Below, one piece after another: positions 1-5,977 of a stretch of DNA of 6,932 bases. Every line of letters begins with the position of its first letter. Position 1 is the first letter of the stretch. The DNA is taken from assembly GCA_937889855.1 (NCBI GenBank), contig CALBYK010000023.1, positions 1 through 6,932 of the forward strand. Direction: 5' to 3'. This DNA comes from an uncultured Prevotella sp. (GTDB lineage Bacteria; Bacteroidota; Bacteroidia; Bacteroidales; Bacteroidaceae). Under the pieces are notes generated by a model. That model had not been told where the DNA came from, searched no databases, and saw only the letters and a list, made by a program, of their open reading frames with translations. Made by a program: the position numbers and the translations under genes.

Positions 1-914
1 TGCGCGACAACGGCGGCGGCTACATGAACTCCGCCGTTCAGATGGCAAACGAGTTTCTGCCGAAGAACAAGCTCATCGTGTATATGCAGGGACGCAAGTC
101 GCCAAGACAGGACTTCCGCTCCGACGGCCACGGCTCCTATCAACGCATACCGCTCGTTGTGCTCATAAACGAGGCTTCGGCATCGGCGTCGGAGATTTTC
201 GCAGGAGCCATGCAGGACAACGACCGGGCCACTATCATCGGACGGCGCTCGTTCGGCAAGGGTCTTGTCCAGCAACAGTTGGGATTCCCTGACGGATCTA
301 TGATACGCCTCACCATCGCACGCTACTACACACCGTCAGGACGCTGCATACAGAAGCCGTTTGTGCCAGGTGACACGCAGGACTACGACAACGACTTGCT
401 TACTCGCTACCAGCACGGAGAGTTCTTCTCACAGGACAGCATCAAACATTCAGGACCAGCCTACCACACAAGCATAGGACGCACCATCTACGGCGGTGGC
501 GGCATCACGCCCGACATCTTCGTGCCCGAGGACACGCTCGGCATGACCTCCTACTACAAGCAAGCCGCCATGTCGGGACTCATTCTGCAGTATGCCTTCA
601 ACTACACGGACAACAACCGTCCGAAGCTGAACACATACAAGGACATGATGGAACTCTCAAAGTATCTCGTCAGCCAGAACACAGTGGAACAGTTTGCCTC
701 ATTCGCCGACAAGAACGGACTAAAGCGCCGCAACCTCATGATACGCAAGTCGCACAAGCTCCTGGAGCGCTACATCAACTCGCGCATCATCTACAACATG
801 CTCGACGAGCAGGCTTGGACCGAATACATCAACCAGGACGACCCGGCTATTGCCAAGGCTTTGAGCGTGTTCAAGGCAGGAGCCGCATTCCCTAAAAAAC
901 CTAAGAAGAAGTAA
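1..914 (+). CDS. C-terminal-processing peptidase, S41 family (5' end missing)
   Basis: Serine peptidase of the S41 (CtpA/Prc/tail-specific protease) family, which cleaves proteins near their C-termini, normally in the periplasm. The reading frame is open from base 3, so the gene starts left of the window; 303 codons are visible. They begin in the conserved RDNGGGY loop. Further on is NEASASASEIFAGA; the middle Ser of the SASAS run (codon 183-185) is the expected nucleophile, and GRRSFGKGLVQQ gives the catalytic Lys (codon 258-260), 25 residues later as in the family. GGGGITPD at about 490-520 is a common S41 motif in Bacteroidetes. A helical tail of about 130 residues ends in a basic PKKPKKK. 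Signal peptide and PDZ domain would lie in the missing half. The 5-FTHF cyclo-ligase follows 51 bp downstream on the same strand, past a hairpin, so co-transcription is possible. Both catalytic residues are intact, so the enzyme should be active. Confidence 0.93.
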   Translation, partial: RDNGGGYMNSAVQMANEFLPKNKLIVYMQGRKSPRQDFRSDGHGSYQRIPLVVLINEASASASEIFAGAMQDNDRATIIGRRSFGKGLVQQQLGFPDGSMIRLTIARYYTPSGRCIQKPFVPGDTQDYDNDLLTRYQHGEFFSQDSIKHSGPAYHTSIGRTIYGGGGITPDIFVPEDTLGMTSYYKQAAMSGLILQYAFNYTDNNRPKLNTYKDMMELSKYLVSQNTVEQFASFADKNGLKRRNLMIRKSHKLLERYINSRIIYNMLDEQAWTEYINQDDPAIAKALSVFKAGAAFPKKPKKK

Positions 915-952
915 AAAGACATGGGGTGTCGAGCTGGAGCTCGACACCCCAT
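913..952 (-). terminator. 14-bp perfect hairpin with T-tract on the minus strand only
   Basis: Bases 921-934 and 939-952 are perfect inverse complements (14 bp, GC-rich outer half GGGGTGTC) around the loop TGGA. Read on the minus strand the stem is followed by GTC and then five T (917-913), which resembles an intrinsic terminator. Read on the plus strand it is followed by TTAAAAAAG, which does not. The genes on both sides are on the plus strand, so the terminator-like orientation is antisense to them. On the plus strand the hairpin may instead protect or separate the peptidase mRNA from that of the next gene. The stem is directly seen; termination is inferred. Confidence 0.6.
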
Positions 953-965
953 TAAAAAAGACAAC

Positions 966-1499
966 ATGGACAAGACCGAACTCCGCAAGGAAATACGCGA
1001 CATCAAACGACAATTCACGGCACAAGAGCTGCATGAGTTGTCGTTTGCCGTCATACAGCGTCTGCTTTCCCATCCTCGCCTGCATGAGGCACACACCATC
1101 CTGCTCTACTATTCGCTGCCCGACGAGGTGGACACCCACACCATTGTTGACTCGCTGCTACTGAGCGGCAAGATAATCCTCCTGCCACGCGTCACAGGCA
1201 AGTCTACGATGGAACTGCGCCGCTACACAGGACCGCGCGACCTTGCCAAGGGTGCCTACAACATTATGGAGCCAACAGGCAAAGTATTCACCGACTACGA
1301 GTCAATCTCCATCGCAGTCATACCTGGCATGGCGTTCGACCCCTCCGGCAACCGCATGGGCAGGGGCAAAGGCTATTACGACCGTCTGCTGACGTCGCTT
1401 GGACATACATATAAGATAGGTGTCTGCTTTCCATTCCAAATGATAGAAAGCGTTCCGTGCGACGAATACGACGTGCGAATGGACGAGGTGATTCATTAG
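966..1499 (+). CDS. 5-formyltetrahydrofolate cyclo-ligase
   Basis: Cytosolic enzyme that uses ATP to convert 5-formyl-THF to 5,10-methenyl-THF, returning this storage form to one-carbon metabolism. The 177-residue length is usual for the family (YgfA/MTHFS). The N-terminal helix MDKTELRKEIRDIKRQ is typical. Residues 120-140 carry the family signature: PGMAFDPSGNR, then MGRGKGYYDR, a glycine-rich loop with YYDR. LLYYSLPDEVDT (47-58) corresponds to the first conserved strand and loop, and the C-terminus with PCDEYDVRMDEVI matches the usual end. The start at 966 is chosen because an in-frame ATG at 921 would place 15 extra codons inside a perfect hairpin, and homologous proteins begin with this helix. 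The 3' end is 6 bp from the stop of the convergent DUF721 gene. No promoter box is seen in the 51-bp spacer upstream, so read-through from the peptidase is likely. Confidence 0.95.
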   Translation: MDKTELRKEIRDIKRQFTAQELHELSFAVIQRLLSHPRLHEAHTILLYYSLPDEVDTHTIVDSLLLSGKIILLPRVTGKSTMELRRYTGPRDLAKGAYNIMEPTGKVFTDYESISIAVIPGMAFDPSGNRMGRGKGYYDRLLTSLGHTYKIGVCFPFQMIESVPCDEYDVRMDEVIH

Positions 1500-1505
1500 C
1501 CTGTT

Positions 1506-1796
1506 TCAGTAGATTCTTACCTCAACGACAACCTGGCTCCCCACCGCCTCGTTGATGCGCTGCACAATACGCGAGCGCATCATCGAGAGGTCTTGCCGCA
1601 AAGCGGGGTTGGTGATTTTCACGAAGAGTGTCTGGTTCTTGATAAACTTCTCTCCTGTATAGCGCACAATACCAGGTCCCATCAGGGAGTCCCATGCAGC
1701 GATGGCACGCTTCTGCAGCAGCGGCGTCTCAAGTCCCTCACGCCGCAGATACATATTCAGCAGGTCGCTGATTGACTTCACTTCACGTCTGAACAT
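1506..1796 (-). CDS. DUF721 (DciA-like) protein
   Basis: Small protein of 96 residues from the DUF721 family. The visible pattern is an N-terminal helix (MFRREVKSISDLLNMYLRRE), the conserved Trp in AIAAWDSLMGPGI (31-43), then YTGEKFIKNQTLFVKITNPALRQDLSMMRSRIVQRINE, ending in a short strand VVVEVRIY. This follows the family plan: W..vvG..i..hT, L.V.v.....eL, iN. DciA, a longer member, is the ancestral loader of the replicative helicase DnaB, and DUF721 genes commonly sit beside recF, as here. Whether this short Bacteroidetes form loads DnaB is not established by the sequence. The start ATG at 1796 is preferred over a TTG at 1841, which would run through a hairpin and add a cysteine-rich leader lacking family character. 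It lies 65 bp after recF with no promoter box in the gap, so it probably depends on recF read-through. Confidence 0.85.
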   Translation of the reverse strand: MFRREVKSISDLLNMYLRREGLETPLLQKRAIAAWDSLMGPGIVRYTGEKFIKNQTLFVKITNPALRQDLSMMRSRIVQRINEAVGSQVVVEVRIY

Positions 1797-1808
1797 ATCT
1801 TTTATTAA

Positions 1809-1843
1809 TGAAAAACAAGGTGCCGAGCATGTGCTCGACAACC
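1809..1843 (-). terminator. Hairpin plus T-tract between recF and the DUF721 gene
   Basis: On the minus strand TGTCGAGC (1840-1833) pairs with GCTCGGCA (1828-1821) around the loop ACAT. A G-G/C-C extension past a bulged T reaches 1843 and 1819. Then comes TTGTTTTTC (1818-1810). The seventh pair outward in the stem is U-G on the minus strand but would be an A-C mismatch on the plus strand, so the structure fits minus-strand RNA. It looks like an intrinsic terminator just after recF, yet it is only 13 nt upstream of the DUF721 start. It may be a partial terminator or attenuator. The stem is seen; its effect is inferred. Confidence 0.6.
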
Positions 1844-1861
1844 ACCAAACAATGTTCCTCT

Positions 1862-2965
1862 CTACACTTTCTCTCTTATCTCTCCCCCCTCAACATCAAA
1901 CAGCTTGTAGTCATACGACACGCTGCTGAGTATCTGGTCAAGGTGGTCGCGATTGGTGTCGGTGATGAATATCTGCCCGAAGCCATCACCCGAGACAAGC
2001 TTCACAATCTGCTCCACGCGGTGCGCGTCGAGCTTGTCGAAAATGTCGTCAAGCAACAGGAGCGGTGTTGTCTGCGACGCTGTGCGGCGCAGGAAGTCAA
2101 ACTGCGCGAGTTTCAGAGCCAGCACGAAAGTCTTGTTCTGTCCCTGTGAGCCCTCACGCTTCATCTGATAGCCGCCGAGCATCATCTCAAGATCGTCGCG
2201 GTGGATGCCGTGCAACGAATAGCCCACAGCACGGTCCTTAAATCTGTCGCGCTGTATGACATCGAGCAGAGGTCCGCGCTGGGCATGCGACACATAGCGC
2301 AGCGACACCTCTTCATGGCCGTCCGACACATGATTGTATATATCCTGGAACACAGGCACCAGCCGTCCTACAAAGTCCTGTCGCGCATGAAAGATGCGCT
2401 CGCCATGCCGTGCCATCTCCTGCTCCCATATATCGAGAAGTGACGCGTCCGGTTCGTCATCCATCTTCAACAGGGCGTTGCGCTGCTGAAGAGCCTTGTT
2501 GTAGCTGTTCAGAGCCTCAATGTAGGTGTTGTCATACTGCGATATGACAACATCCATAAGCCGCCGGCGCTCCTCGCTGCCACCGGCAATGAGCGTCTGG
2601 TCGGAAGGCGAGACAAATATTAGCGGGACAAGCCCGATATGCTGCGACAGCCTCTTGTATTCCTTCTTGTCGCGCTTGAAGTGCTTCTTCGTGCCGCGTT
2701 TCATTCCACAATAGATGGATATTGGGTCACCAGCCTCGTTCTCGTACACACCGTCCACAACGAAGAAATCCTGGTCGTGTGTGATAATCTGCGAGTCAAC
2801 AGGATTGAACGCGCTCCTGCAGAACGAGAGATAGTAGACTGCGTCGAGAAGGTTGGTCTTGCCCTCACCGTTATGGCCGAGAAAGCAGTTGAGGTTGGGC
2901 GACAACTCAAGCGAAGCCTCGCGTATGTTCTTGAAATTGAGTATCGAAATTTTCTTCAGTATCAT
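1862..2965 (-). CDS. recF: DNA replication and repair protein RecF
   Basis: SMC-like ATPase that, with RecO and RecR, helps load RecA onto single-stranded gaps. The 367-residue length is normal. Walker A is GHNGEGKTN (30-38, Lys36), and RecF-typical SEERRRLMD is at 130-138. The region HGIHRDDLEMMLGG precedes the ABC signature SQGQNK (273-278). Walker B is LLLLDD (302-307), followed by IFDKLDAHR as D-loop, and FITDTNRDHL lies near the end. All ATPase motifs are intact. The start at 2965 (MILKKISILNFKNI) matches family N-termini; the open frame continues upstream to 3103, but those codons overlap the promoter region and encode a hydrophobic stretch that RecF lacks. The gene is followed on the same strand by DUF721, a common pairing, and is divergent from the TPR gene. 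A TAACTTTG box at 3020-3027 is the likely promoter. Confidence 0.97.
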   Translation of the reverse strand: MILKKISILNFKNIREASLELSPNLNCFLGHNGEGKTNLLDAVYYLSFCRSAFNPVDSQIITHDQDFFVVDGVYENEAGDPISIYCGMKRGTKKHFKRDKKEYKRLSQHIGLVPLIFVSPSDQTLIAGGSEERRRLMDVVISQYDNTYIEALNSYNKALQQRNALLKMDDEPDASLLDIWEQEMARHGERIFHARQDFVGRLVPVFQDIYNHVSDGHEEVSLRYVSHAQRGPLLDVIQRDRFKDRAVGYSLHGIHRDDLEMMLGGYQMKREGSQGQNKTFVLALKLAQFDFLRRTASQTTPLLLLDDIFDKLDAHRVEQIVKLVSGDGFGQIFITDTNRDHLDQILSSVSYDYKLFDVEGGEIREKV

Positions 2966-3019
2966 CTGTTGTTTTACTTTTATGCAGCAAAGCTGTATGG
3001 CATTACTGCCAAGCCTCTG

Positions 3020-3050
3020 CAAAGTTACCCCATTTATTATTGAAAAAAGA
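3020..3050 (-). promoter_or_regulatory. Candidate recF promoter (TAnnTTTG type)
   Basis: On the minus strand TAACTTTG (3027-3020) is an exact match to the Bacteroidetes -7 element TAnnTTTG, 54 bp upstream of the recF ATG. Only T-rich runs (3058-3042) occupy the place of the weaker -33 TTTG element, so the upstream half is not well matched. Transcription would start near 3013. Confidence 0.6.
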
Positions 3051-3067
3051 AAAAAAGATAGTATAAA

Positions 3068-3099
3068 TTTCAATATATGAGATAATTTGCGTAATTTTG
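3068..3099 (+). promoter_or_regulatory. Candidate promoter of the TPR-ribH operon
   Basis: TAATTTTG at 3092-3099 is an exact match to the Bacteroidetes -7 element TAnnTTTG. TTTC at 3068-3071 lies 20 nt upstream, near the expected place of the -33 TTTG element. The box is 48 bp before the ATG at 3148, leaving an AT-rich leader of about 40 nt that ends in A-rich sequence with no Shine-Dalgarno, usual in this phylum. Confidence 0.6.
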
Positions 3100-3147
3100 C
3101 CACGCATTTGTGCCTATATAAAGATAATTAAAAAACAAAACAAATAA

Positions 3148-3849
3148 ATGGCAAACAAAATTGACTTAGGAGCTAATTCCCACAGTGGAAGCTCCAGCAC
3201 TGAAGCATTCTTCATCAAGTTCAAGAAGCAGATACTCATCGCTGTTGTGGCTGTAATCGTTGTTGTTGCAGGTCTCCTCGTCTACAAGGCTTACGTCCAG
3301 GCTCCACGCGAGGACAAGGCAAGCACAGCCTTGGCAAAGGGACAGCAGTACTTCAACCAAGAGCAGTTTGACAAGGCACTCAATGGCGACGGAGCAGGCT
3401 ATGCAGGATTCGTGAAGATAGCAAGCGACTACAGCGGTACAGACGCCGCCAACCTTGCCGACCTCTACGCAGGTCTTTGCTACGCCAACCTCGGCAAATG
3501 GTCGGAGGCTGTGGCAAGCCTTGAGAAGTTCTCAACAAAGGGCGACGCCATGATCAGCCCGGCTGCCGTAGCCGCACTCGGCAACGCATACGCCAACACC
3601 GGCAACTTGGACAAGGCCGTAAGCTCGCTGAAGAAGGCTGCCGACATGGCCGACTCAAAGGCTGAGGACGGAACCAACAACAGTCTCTCGCCAACATTCC
3701 TCATTCAGGCCGCACAGCTCCTTGAGAGCCAGAACAAGAACGACGAGGCTCTGAAGATTTACCAGGACATCAAGAAGAAATATGTAAACGCGCAGGTTGT
3801 GCAGTCATCCGAGATTGACAAGTACATCGAGCGAATAGAGGAGAAGTAA
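3148..3849 (+). CDS. Membrane-anchored tetratricopeptide repeat protein
   Basis: A 233-residue protein with a short polar N-terminus rich in Ser (about 28 residues), one strongly hydrophobic segment IAVVAVIVVVAGLLVY (31-46) preceded by KFKKQ, and a helical C-terminal part. The positive charges before the segment predict that the N-terminus is inside and the repeats are in the periplasm. TPR-like helix pairs are visible at about 102-129 (LADLYAGLCYANLGKWSEAVASLEKF), 139-166 (AAVAALGNAYANTGNLDKAVSSLKKAAD) and near the C-terminus (PTFLIQAAQLLESQNKNDEALKIYQDI). The architecture resembles YfgM-like proteins, which in E. coli associate with the Sec translocon, but I can only support that by layout. 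The substrate or partner is unknown. ribH follows after 26 bp, so the two are probably one transcript. Confidence 0.88.
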   Translation: MANKIDLGANSHSGSSSTEAFFIKFKKQILIAVVAVIVVVAGLLVYKAYVQAPREDKASTALAKGQQYFNQEQFDKALNGDGAGYAGFVKIASDYSGTDAANLADLYAGLCYANLGKWSEAVASLEKFSTKGDAMISPAAVAALGNAYANTGNLDKAVSSLKKAADMADSKAEDGTNNSLSPTFLIQAAQLLESQNKNDEALKIYQDIKKKYVNAQVVQSSEIDKYIERIEEK

Positions 3850-3875
3850 AGCGGTAATCATAAACAACAGAAATA

Positions 3876-4352
3876 ATGGCAACAGCACAGCACAACCTCT
3901 CCGAATACGATTTCTCGTCAATTCCTGACGCCAGCAACATGTGCTTCGGCATTGTCGTTGCGGAATGGAACCAGGACATCACAGGCGCTCTGCTCGACGG
4001 AGCAGTGAAGACTCTCGAGAAGCACGGCGCACTGCCTGAGAACATACACGTGAAAACCGTTCCCGGCAGTTTCGAGCTTGTCTACGGCGCACATCAGATG
4101 GTGCTTCACGGTGGCTACGACGCAGTTATTATCCTTGGAAGCGTAATACGCGGCGAGACACCACACTTCGACTATATCTGCCAAGGGGTCACCTATGGCA
4201 TCGCACGTCTCAACACCATAAGCGAGATACCTATCATCTACGGCTTGCTCACCACTAACGACAAGCAGCAGGCTCTCGACCGCTGCGGCGGCAAATACGG
4301 CAACAAGGGCGACGAGTGTGCCATTGACGCCATCAAGATGGCAAAGTTCTGA
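3876..4352 (+). CDS. ribH: 6,7-dimethyl-8-ribityllumazine synthase
   Basis: Condenses 5-amino-6-ribitylaminouracil with 3,4-dihydroxy-2-butanone 4-phosphate to lumazine, the penultimate step of riboflavin synthesis; family members form cytosolic pentamers or 60-mers. The 158-residue length is normal. Motifs in order: VVAEWN (27-32, where many homologues have RFN), VPGSFEL (62-68), GSVIRGETPHFDYI (88-101) with the catalytic His97, and GLLTTNDKQQALDRCGGKYGNKGDE (123-147) with the phosphate-binding Arg136 and the conserved NKG. All active-site elements are present. No FMN riboswitch fits in the 26-bp spacer and no other rib gene is nearby, so this is a stand-alone ribH driven with the TPR gene. 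Confidence 0.97.
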   Translation: MATAQHNLSEYDFSSIPDASNMCFGIVVAEWNQDITGALLDGAVKTLEKHGALPENIHVKTVPGSFELVYGAHQMVLHGGYDAVIILGSVIRGETPHFDYICQGVTYGIARLNTISEIPIIYGLLTTNDKQQALDRCGGKYGNKGDECAIDAIKMAKF

Positions 4353-4385
4353 CAAACTGTGCCAATAAAGCAAAAGCTCTATACT

Positions 4386-4450
4386 AAGAGGGGACATCCT
4401 CGTCACTGGGACATAAAAAATCCCGCTTGGTGACAAGGATGTCCCCTCTT
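4386..4450. repeat. 65-nt compound inverted repeat between ribH and the glucosaminidase gene
   Basis: The outer arms 4386-4400 and 4436-4450 pair perfectly over 15 bp (AAGAGGGGACATCCT with its inverse). After one mismatch, GTCAC (4402-4406) pairs with GTGAC (4430-4434), and GGGA (4408-4411) with TCCC (4421-4424), leaving an A-rich loop and a small bulge. GGGACAT occurs twice (4391-4397, 4408-4414). Neither strand has a T-tract after the stem, so it is not a classic terminator. CTATA lies on both sides (4379-4383 and 4451-4455), separated from the left arm by CT, which could be a target-site duplication of a tiny non-autonomous element. The right arm ends 15 nt before the next ATG. Confidence 0.75.
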
Positions 4451-4465
4451 CTATAAATTCCCAAC

Positions 4466-4969
4466 ATGAAGAAGATTATTCTAATTTCACTGACATTAGG
4501 TTTTCTCACCACACAGTTGTTGCATGCGCAGACATTAACCTATCCTGACAAGATGCCGGCAAAAGCGTCAGCCGACAAGAAAGCATGTATTGTCGACACG
4601 CTTGACTTGGAAAAAGACCTTATGCTGTATGACAATGACATCATTGACCTCACCATAGAGAATCTATACAAGGCCCTTGAAAAGTATGACGTCAAATTCA
4701 AGAAGATAGTAGTGGCACAAGCTCTATTGGAGACAGGCCACTTCACAAGCACGCTGTGCCTGCAAAGCCACAACCTGTTCGGCCTGCGCCATCCGTCAGA
4801 CGGGAGCTACTACGAGTTTGACAGTTGGGAAGAAAGTGTAAAAGCCTACAAGGATGACGTGCAGTACAAATATGACGGTGGCGACTACTATGCCTTCCTT
4901 AACCGCATAGGCTACGCGCAGGACCCAAGGTACACAAACAAGGTGATGCGCATAGCGAACGGACTGTAA
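4466..4969 (+). CDS. Small secreted glucosaminidase (GH73-like)
   Basis: A 167-residue protein with a signal peptide: MKK, a hydrophobic core IILISLTLGFLTTQLL, and likely cleavage after LHA (residue 21). The domain at about 60-165 resembles the glucosaminidase family (FlgJ/GH73), which cuts the N-acetylglucosaminyl bond of peptidoglycan. AQALLETGHFTSTLCLQSHNLFGLR (84-108) holds the expected catalytic Glu89 and the conserved HNLFGL, followed by YYEFDSWEESVKAYKDDV and by YYAFLNRIGYAQDPRYTNKVMRI, the usual C-terminal pattern (GYAtDP.Y). It has no LysM or SH3 cell-wall-binding module, so it is close to a bare catalytic domain, probably periplasmic. No promoter box is seen in the 113-bp spacer after ribH, which holds a long hairpin, so expression may depend on read-through. 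The fold assignment is firm; the substrate is inferred. Confidence 0.88.
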   Translation: MKKIILISLTLGFLTTQLLHAQTLTYPDKMPAKASADKKACIVDTLDLEKDLMLYDNDIIDLTIENLYKALEKYDVKFKKIVVAQALLETGHFTSTLCLQSHNLFGLRHPSDGSYYEFDSWEESVKAYKDDVQYKYDGGDYYAFLNRIGYAQDPRYTNKVMRIANGL

Positions 4970-5010
4970 CCAAGAGGAAAACACATTACACAGTAAGCAC
5001 ACATCTTACA

Positions 5011-5033
5011 TAAACATGTGCTGGCATAGCACA
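5011..5033 (-). terminator. Weak candidate terminator of ispH
   Basis: On the minus strand TGTGCT (5033-5028) pairs with AGCACA (5022-5017) around the 5-nt loop ATGCC, and is followed by TGTTTA. It lies 15 bp after the ispH stop. The stem is short and the T-run is poor, so this is a tentative call. The rest of the 78-bp convergent spacer (4970-5047) shows only a 5-bp GTAAG/CTTAC pairing (4993-5009). Confidence 0.35.
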
Positions 5034-5047
5034 GACCCACGCAGACA

Positions 5048-5920
5048 TTATCTAAGCCTGTGCAGGCACTGCTCCATTAGCCATTTGGGGGTGCTTGTAG
5101 CTCCGCATATGCCCACTGTGCGCACATCGTCAGTAAACCATGCCATGTCAATCTCGTCCGGGCTCTCTATCTGATAGCTGCGAGGATTGACACTGTGACA
5201 TTCCTTGAACAGCACTTTCCCGTTGCTCGACTTACGTCCCGACACAAAAAGCACAAGGTCGTGCCTTGCTGCAAAGGACGCAATGTTGGGCATGCGGTTA
5301 GCCACCTGACGACAAATGGTGTCAAAACTTTTGAACGTGGCGCCATCATGAATATGTTCCTGAATGTATTTTATAATCTGATGGAAACCGTCAAGCGACT
5401 TTGTTGTCTGCGAATAAAGATATATGTCACGAGAGAAATCGAGCCGCTCAACGTCATCCACCTTCTCCACAACGATGGCGCTGCTTGACGTCTGTCCAAC
5501 CAAGCCAAGCACCTCAGCATGTCCGCGCTTCCCGAAAATCACTATCTGCGCGTCCTTGCCCGACTCCATATTCGCATCATACTGACGCTTTATGCGCCGC
5601 TGTAGCGCAAGCACCACAGGGCACGTGGCGTCTATAATCTCTATGTTGTTTTTCCTGGCTATGGCATAAGTTTCAGGCGGCTCGCCATGAGCACGCAGAA
5701 GCACCTTTACGCCATGCAACGAGCGTAGGTCGTCGTGATTGATAGTGATGAGTCCCTGCTCATGCAGCCTCTCCACCTCCATGCCGTTGTGCACTATGTC
5801 GCCAAGGCAGTAGAGGCGCGTGCCTTTAGCAAGTTCTTCCTCCGCCTTCTTTATTGCAGTGGTCACACCAAAGCAAAATCCGCTACCCTCGTCAATCTCT
5901 ATAGTCAAATTTTTAAGCAT
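5048..5920 (-). CDS. ispH: 4-hydroxy-3-methylbut-2-enyl diphosphate reductase
   Basis: Last enzyme of the MEP pathway, reducing HMBPP to isopentenyl and dimethylallyl diphosphate with a 4Fe-4S cluster in the cytosol. The 290-residue length is normal. The three cluster cysteines are present: Cys16 in GFCFGV, Cys100 in DATCPVV and Cys203 in DTICRQVANR. Substrate-binding residues are also present: His44 (VHNGMEV), His78 (RAHG), His134 with Glu136 (GHAEVLG, the family proton donor), and SQTTKSLD (170-177). SSNGKVLFKEC and CGATSTPKWLMEQ match the C-terminal conserved blocks. The start at 5920 gives the normal short lead to the first Cys. The upstream 57-bp spacer is mostly the DUF1573 terminator and has no TAnnTTTG box, so the promoter is unclear. 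Confidence 0.97.
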   Translation of the reverse strand: MLKNLTIEIDEGSGFCFGVTTAIKKAEEELAKGTRLYCLGDIVHNGMEVERLHEQGLITINHDDLRSLHGVKVLLRAHGEPPETYAIARKNNIEIIDATCPVVLALQRRIKRQYDANMESGKDAQIVIFGKRGHAEVLGLVGQTSSSAIVVEKVDDVERLDFSRDIYLYSQTTKSLDGFHQIIKYIQEHIHDGATFKSFDTICRQVANRMPNIASFAARHDLVLFVSGRKSSNGKVLFKECHSVNPRSYQIESPDEIDMAWFTDDVRTVGICGATSTPKWLMEQCLHRLR

Positions 5921-5933
5921 CCGCTTTAATCAT

Positions 5934-5970
5934 AAAAAGGTGGTGTGTCAAGCGAGTCCTGACACACCAC
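5934..5970 (-). terminator. Intrinsic terminator of the DUF1573 gene
   Basis: On the minus strand GTGGTGTGTCA (5970-5960) pairs over 11 bp with TGACACACCAC (5950-5940) around a 9-nt loop. It is followed by C and five T (5938-5934), 8 bp beyond the DUF1573 stop. This is a clear rho-independent terminator shape. It lies 13 bp upstream of the ispH ATG. Confidence 0.8.
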
Positions 5971-5977
5971 TTTGAGT

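Noticed and set aside
921..965. In-frame ATG upstream of the cyclo-ligase, adding 15 codons (MGCRAGARHPIKK...)
   Set aside because: The extra codons are the arms of a perfect hairpin and add no family sequence; the protein with start at 966 matches the usual N-terminus.
720..1139. 139-codon antisense reading frame over the peptidase/cyclo-ligase junction
   Set aside because: It reads through the hairpin and opposes two well-supported genes; low-complexity Ser and Leu runs, with no recognisable domain.
1484..1523. GAGGT/ACCTC pairing across the cyclo-ligase/DUF721 stop codons as a bidirectional terminator
   Set aside because: Only 5 bp with a loop of nearly 30 nt and no T-tract.
1797..1841. 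TTG start extending the DUF721 protein by 15 residues
   Set aside because: The extension is encoded by the hairpin and T-tract between the genes; the ATG at 1796 gives the family-typical start.
2639..3043. 134-codon plus-strand frame opposite the recF 5' part
   Set aside because: Shadow of the recF coding strand, lacking its own promoter or domain features.
2966..3103. 46-codon N-terminal extension of RecF with a hydrophobic, membrane-like stretch
   Set aside because: RecF proteins start directly at the MILKKISILNFKNI type strand, and the extension overlaps the exact TAACTTTG promoter box.
3850..3875. FMN riboswitch upstream of ribH
   Set aside because: The spacer is only 26 bp, far too short for the aptamer, and the leader before the TPR gene is also too short (about 40 nt).
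3918..4436. 172-codon antisense reading frame across ribH
   Set aside because: A shadow of the ribH codon pattern; ribH carries all active-site motifs and the antisense product resembles nothing known.
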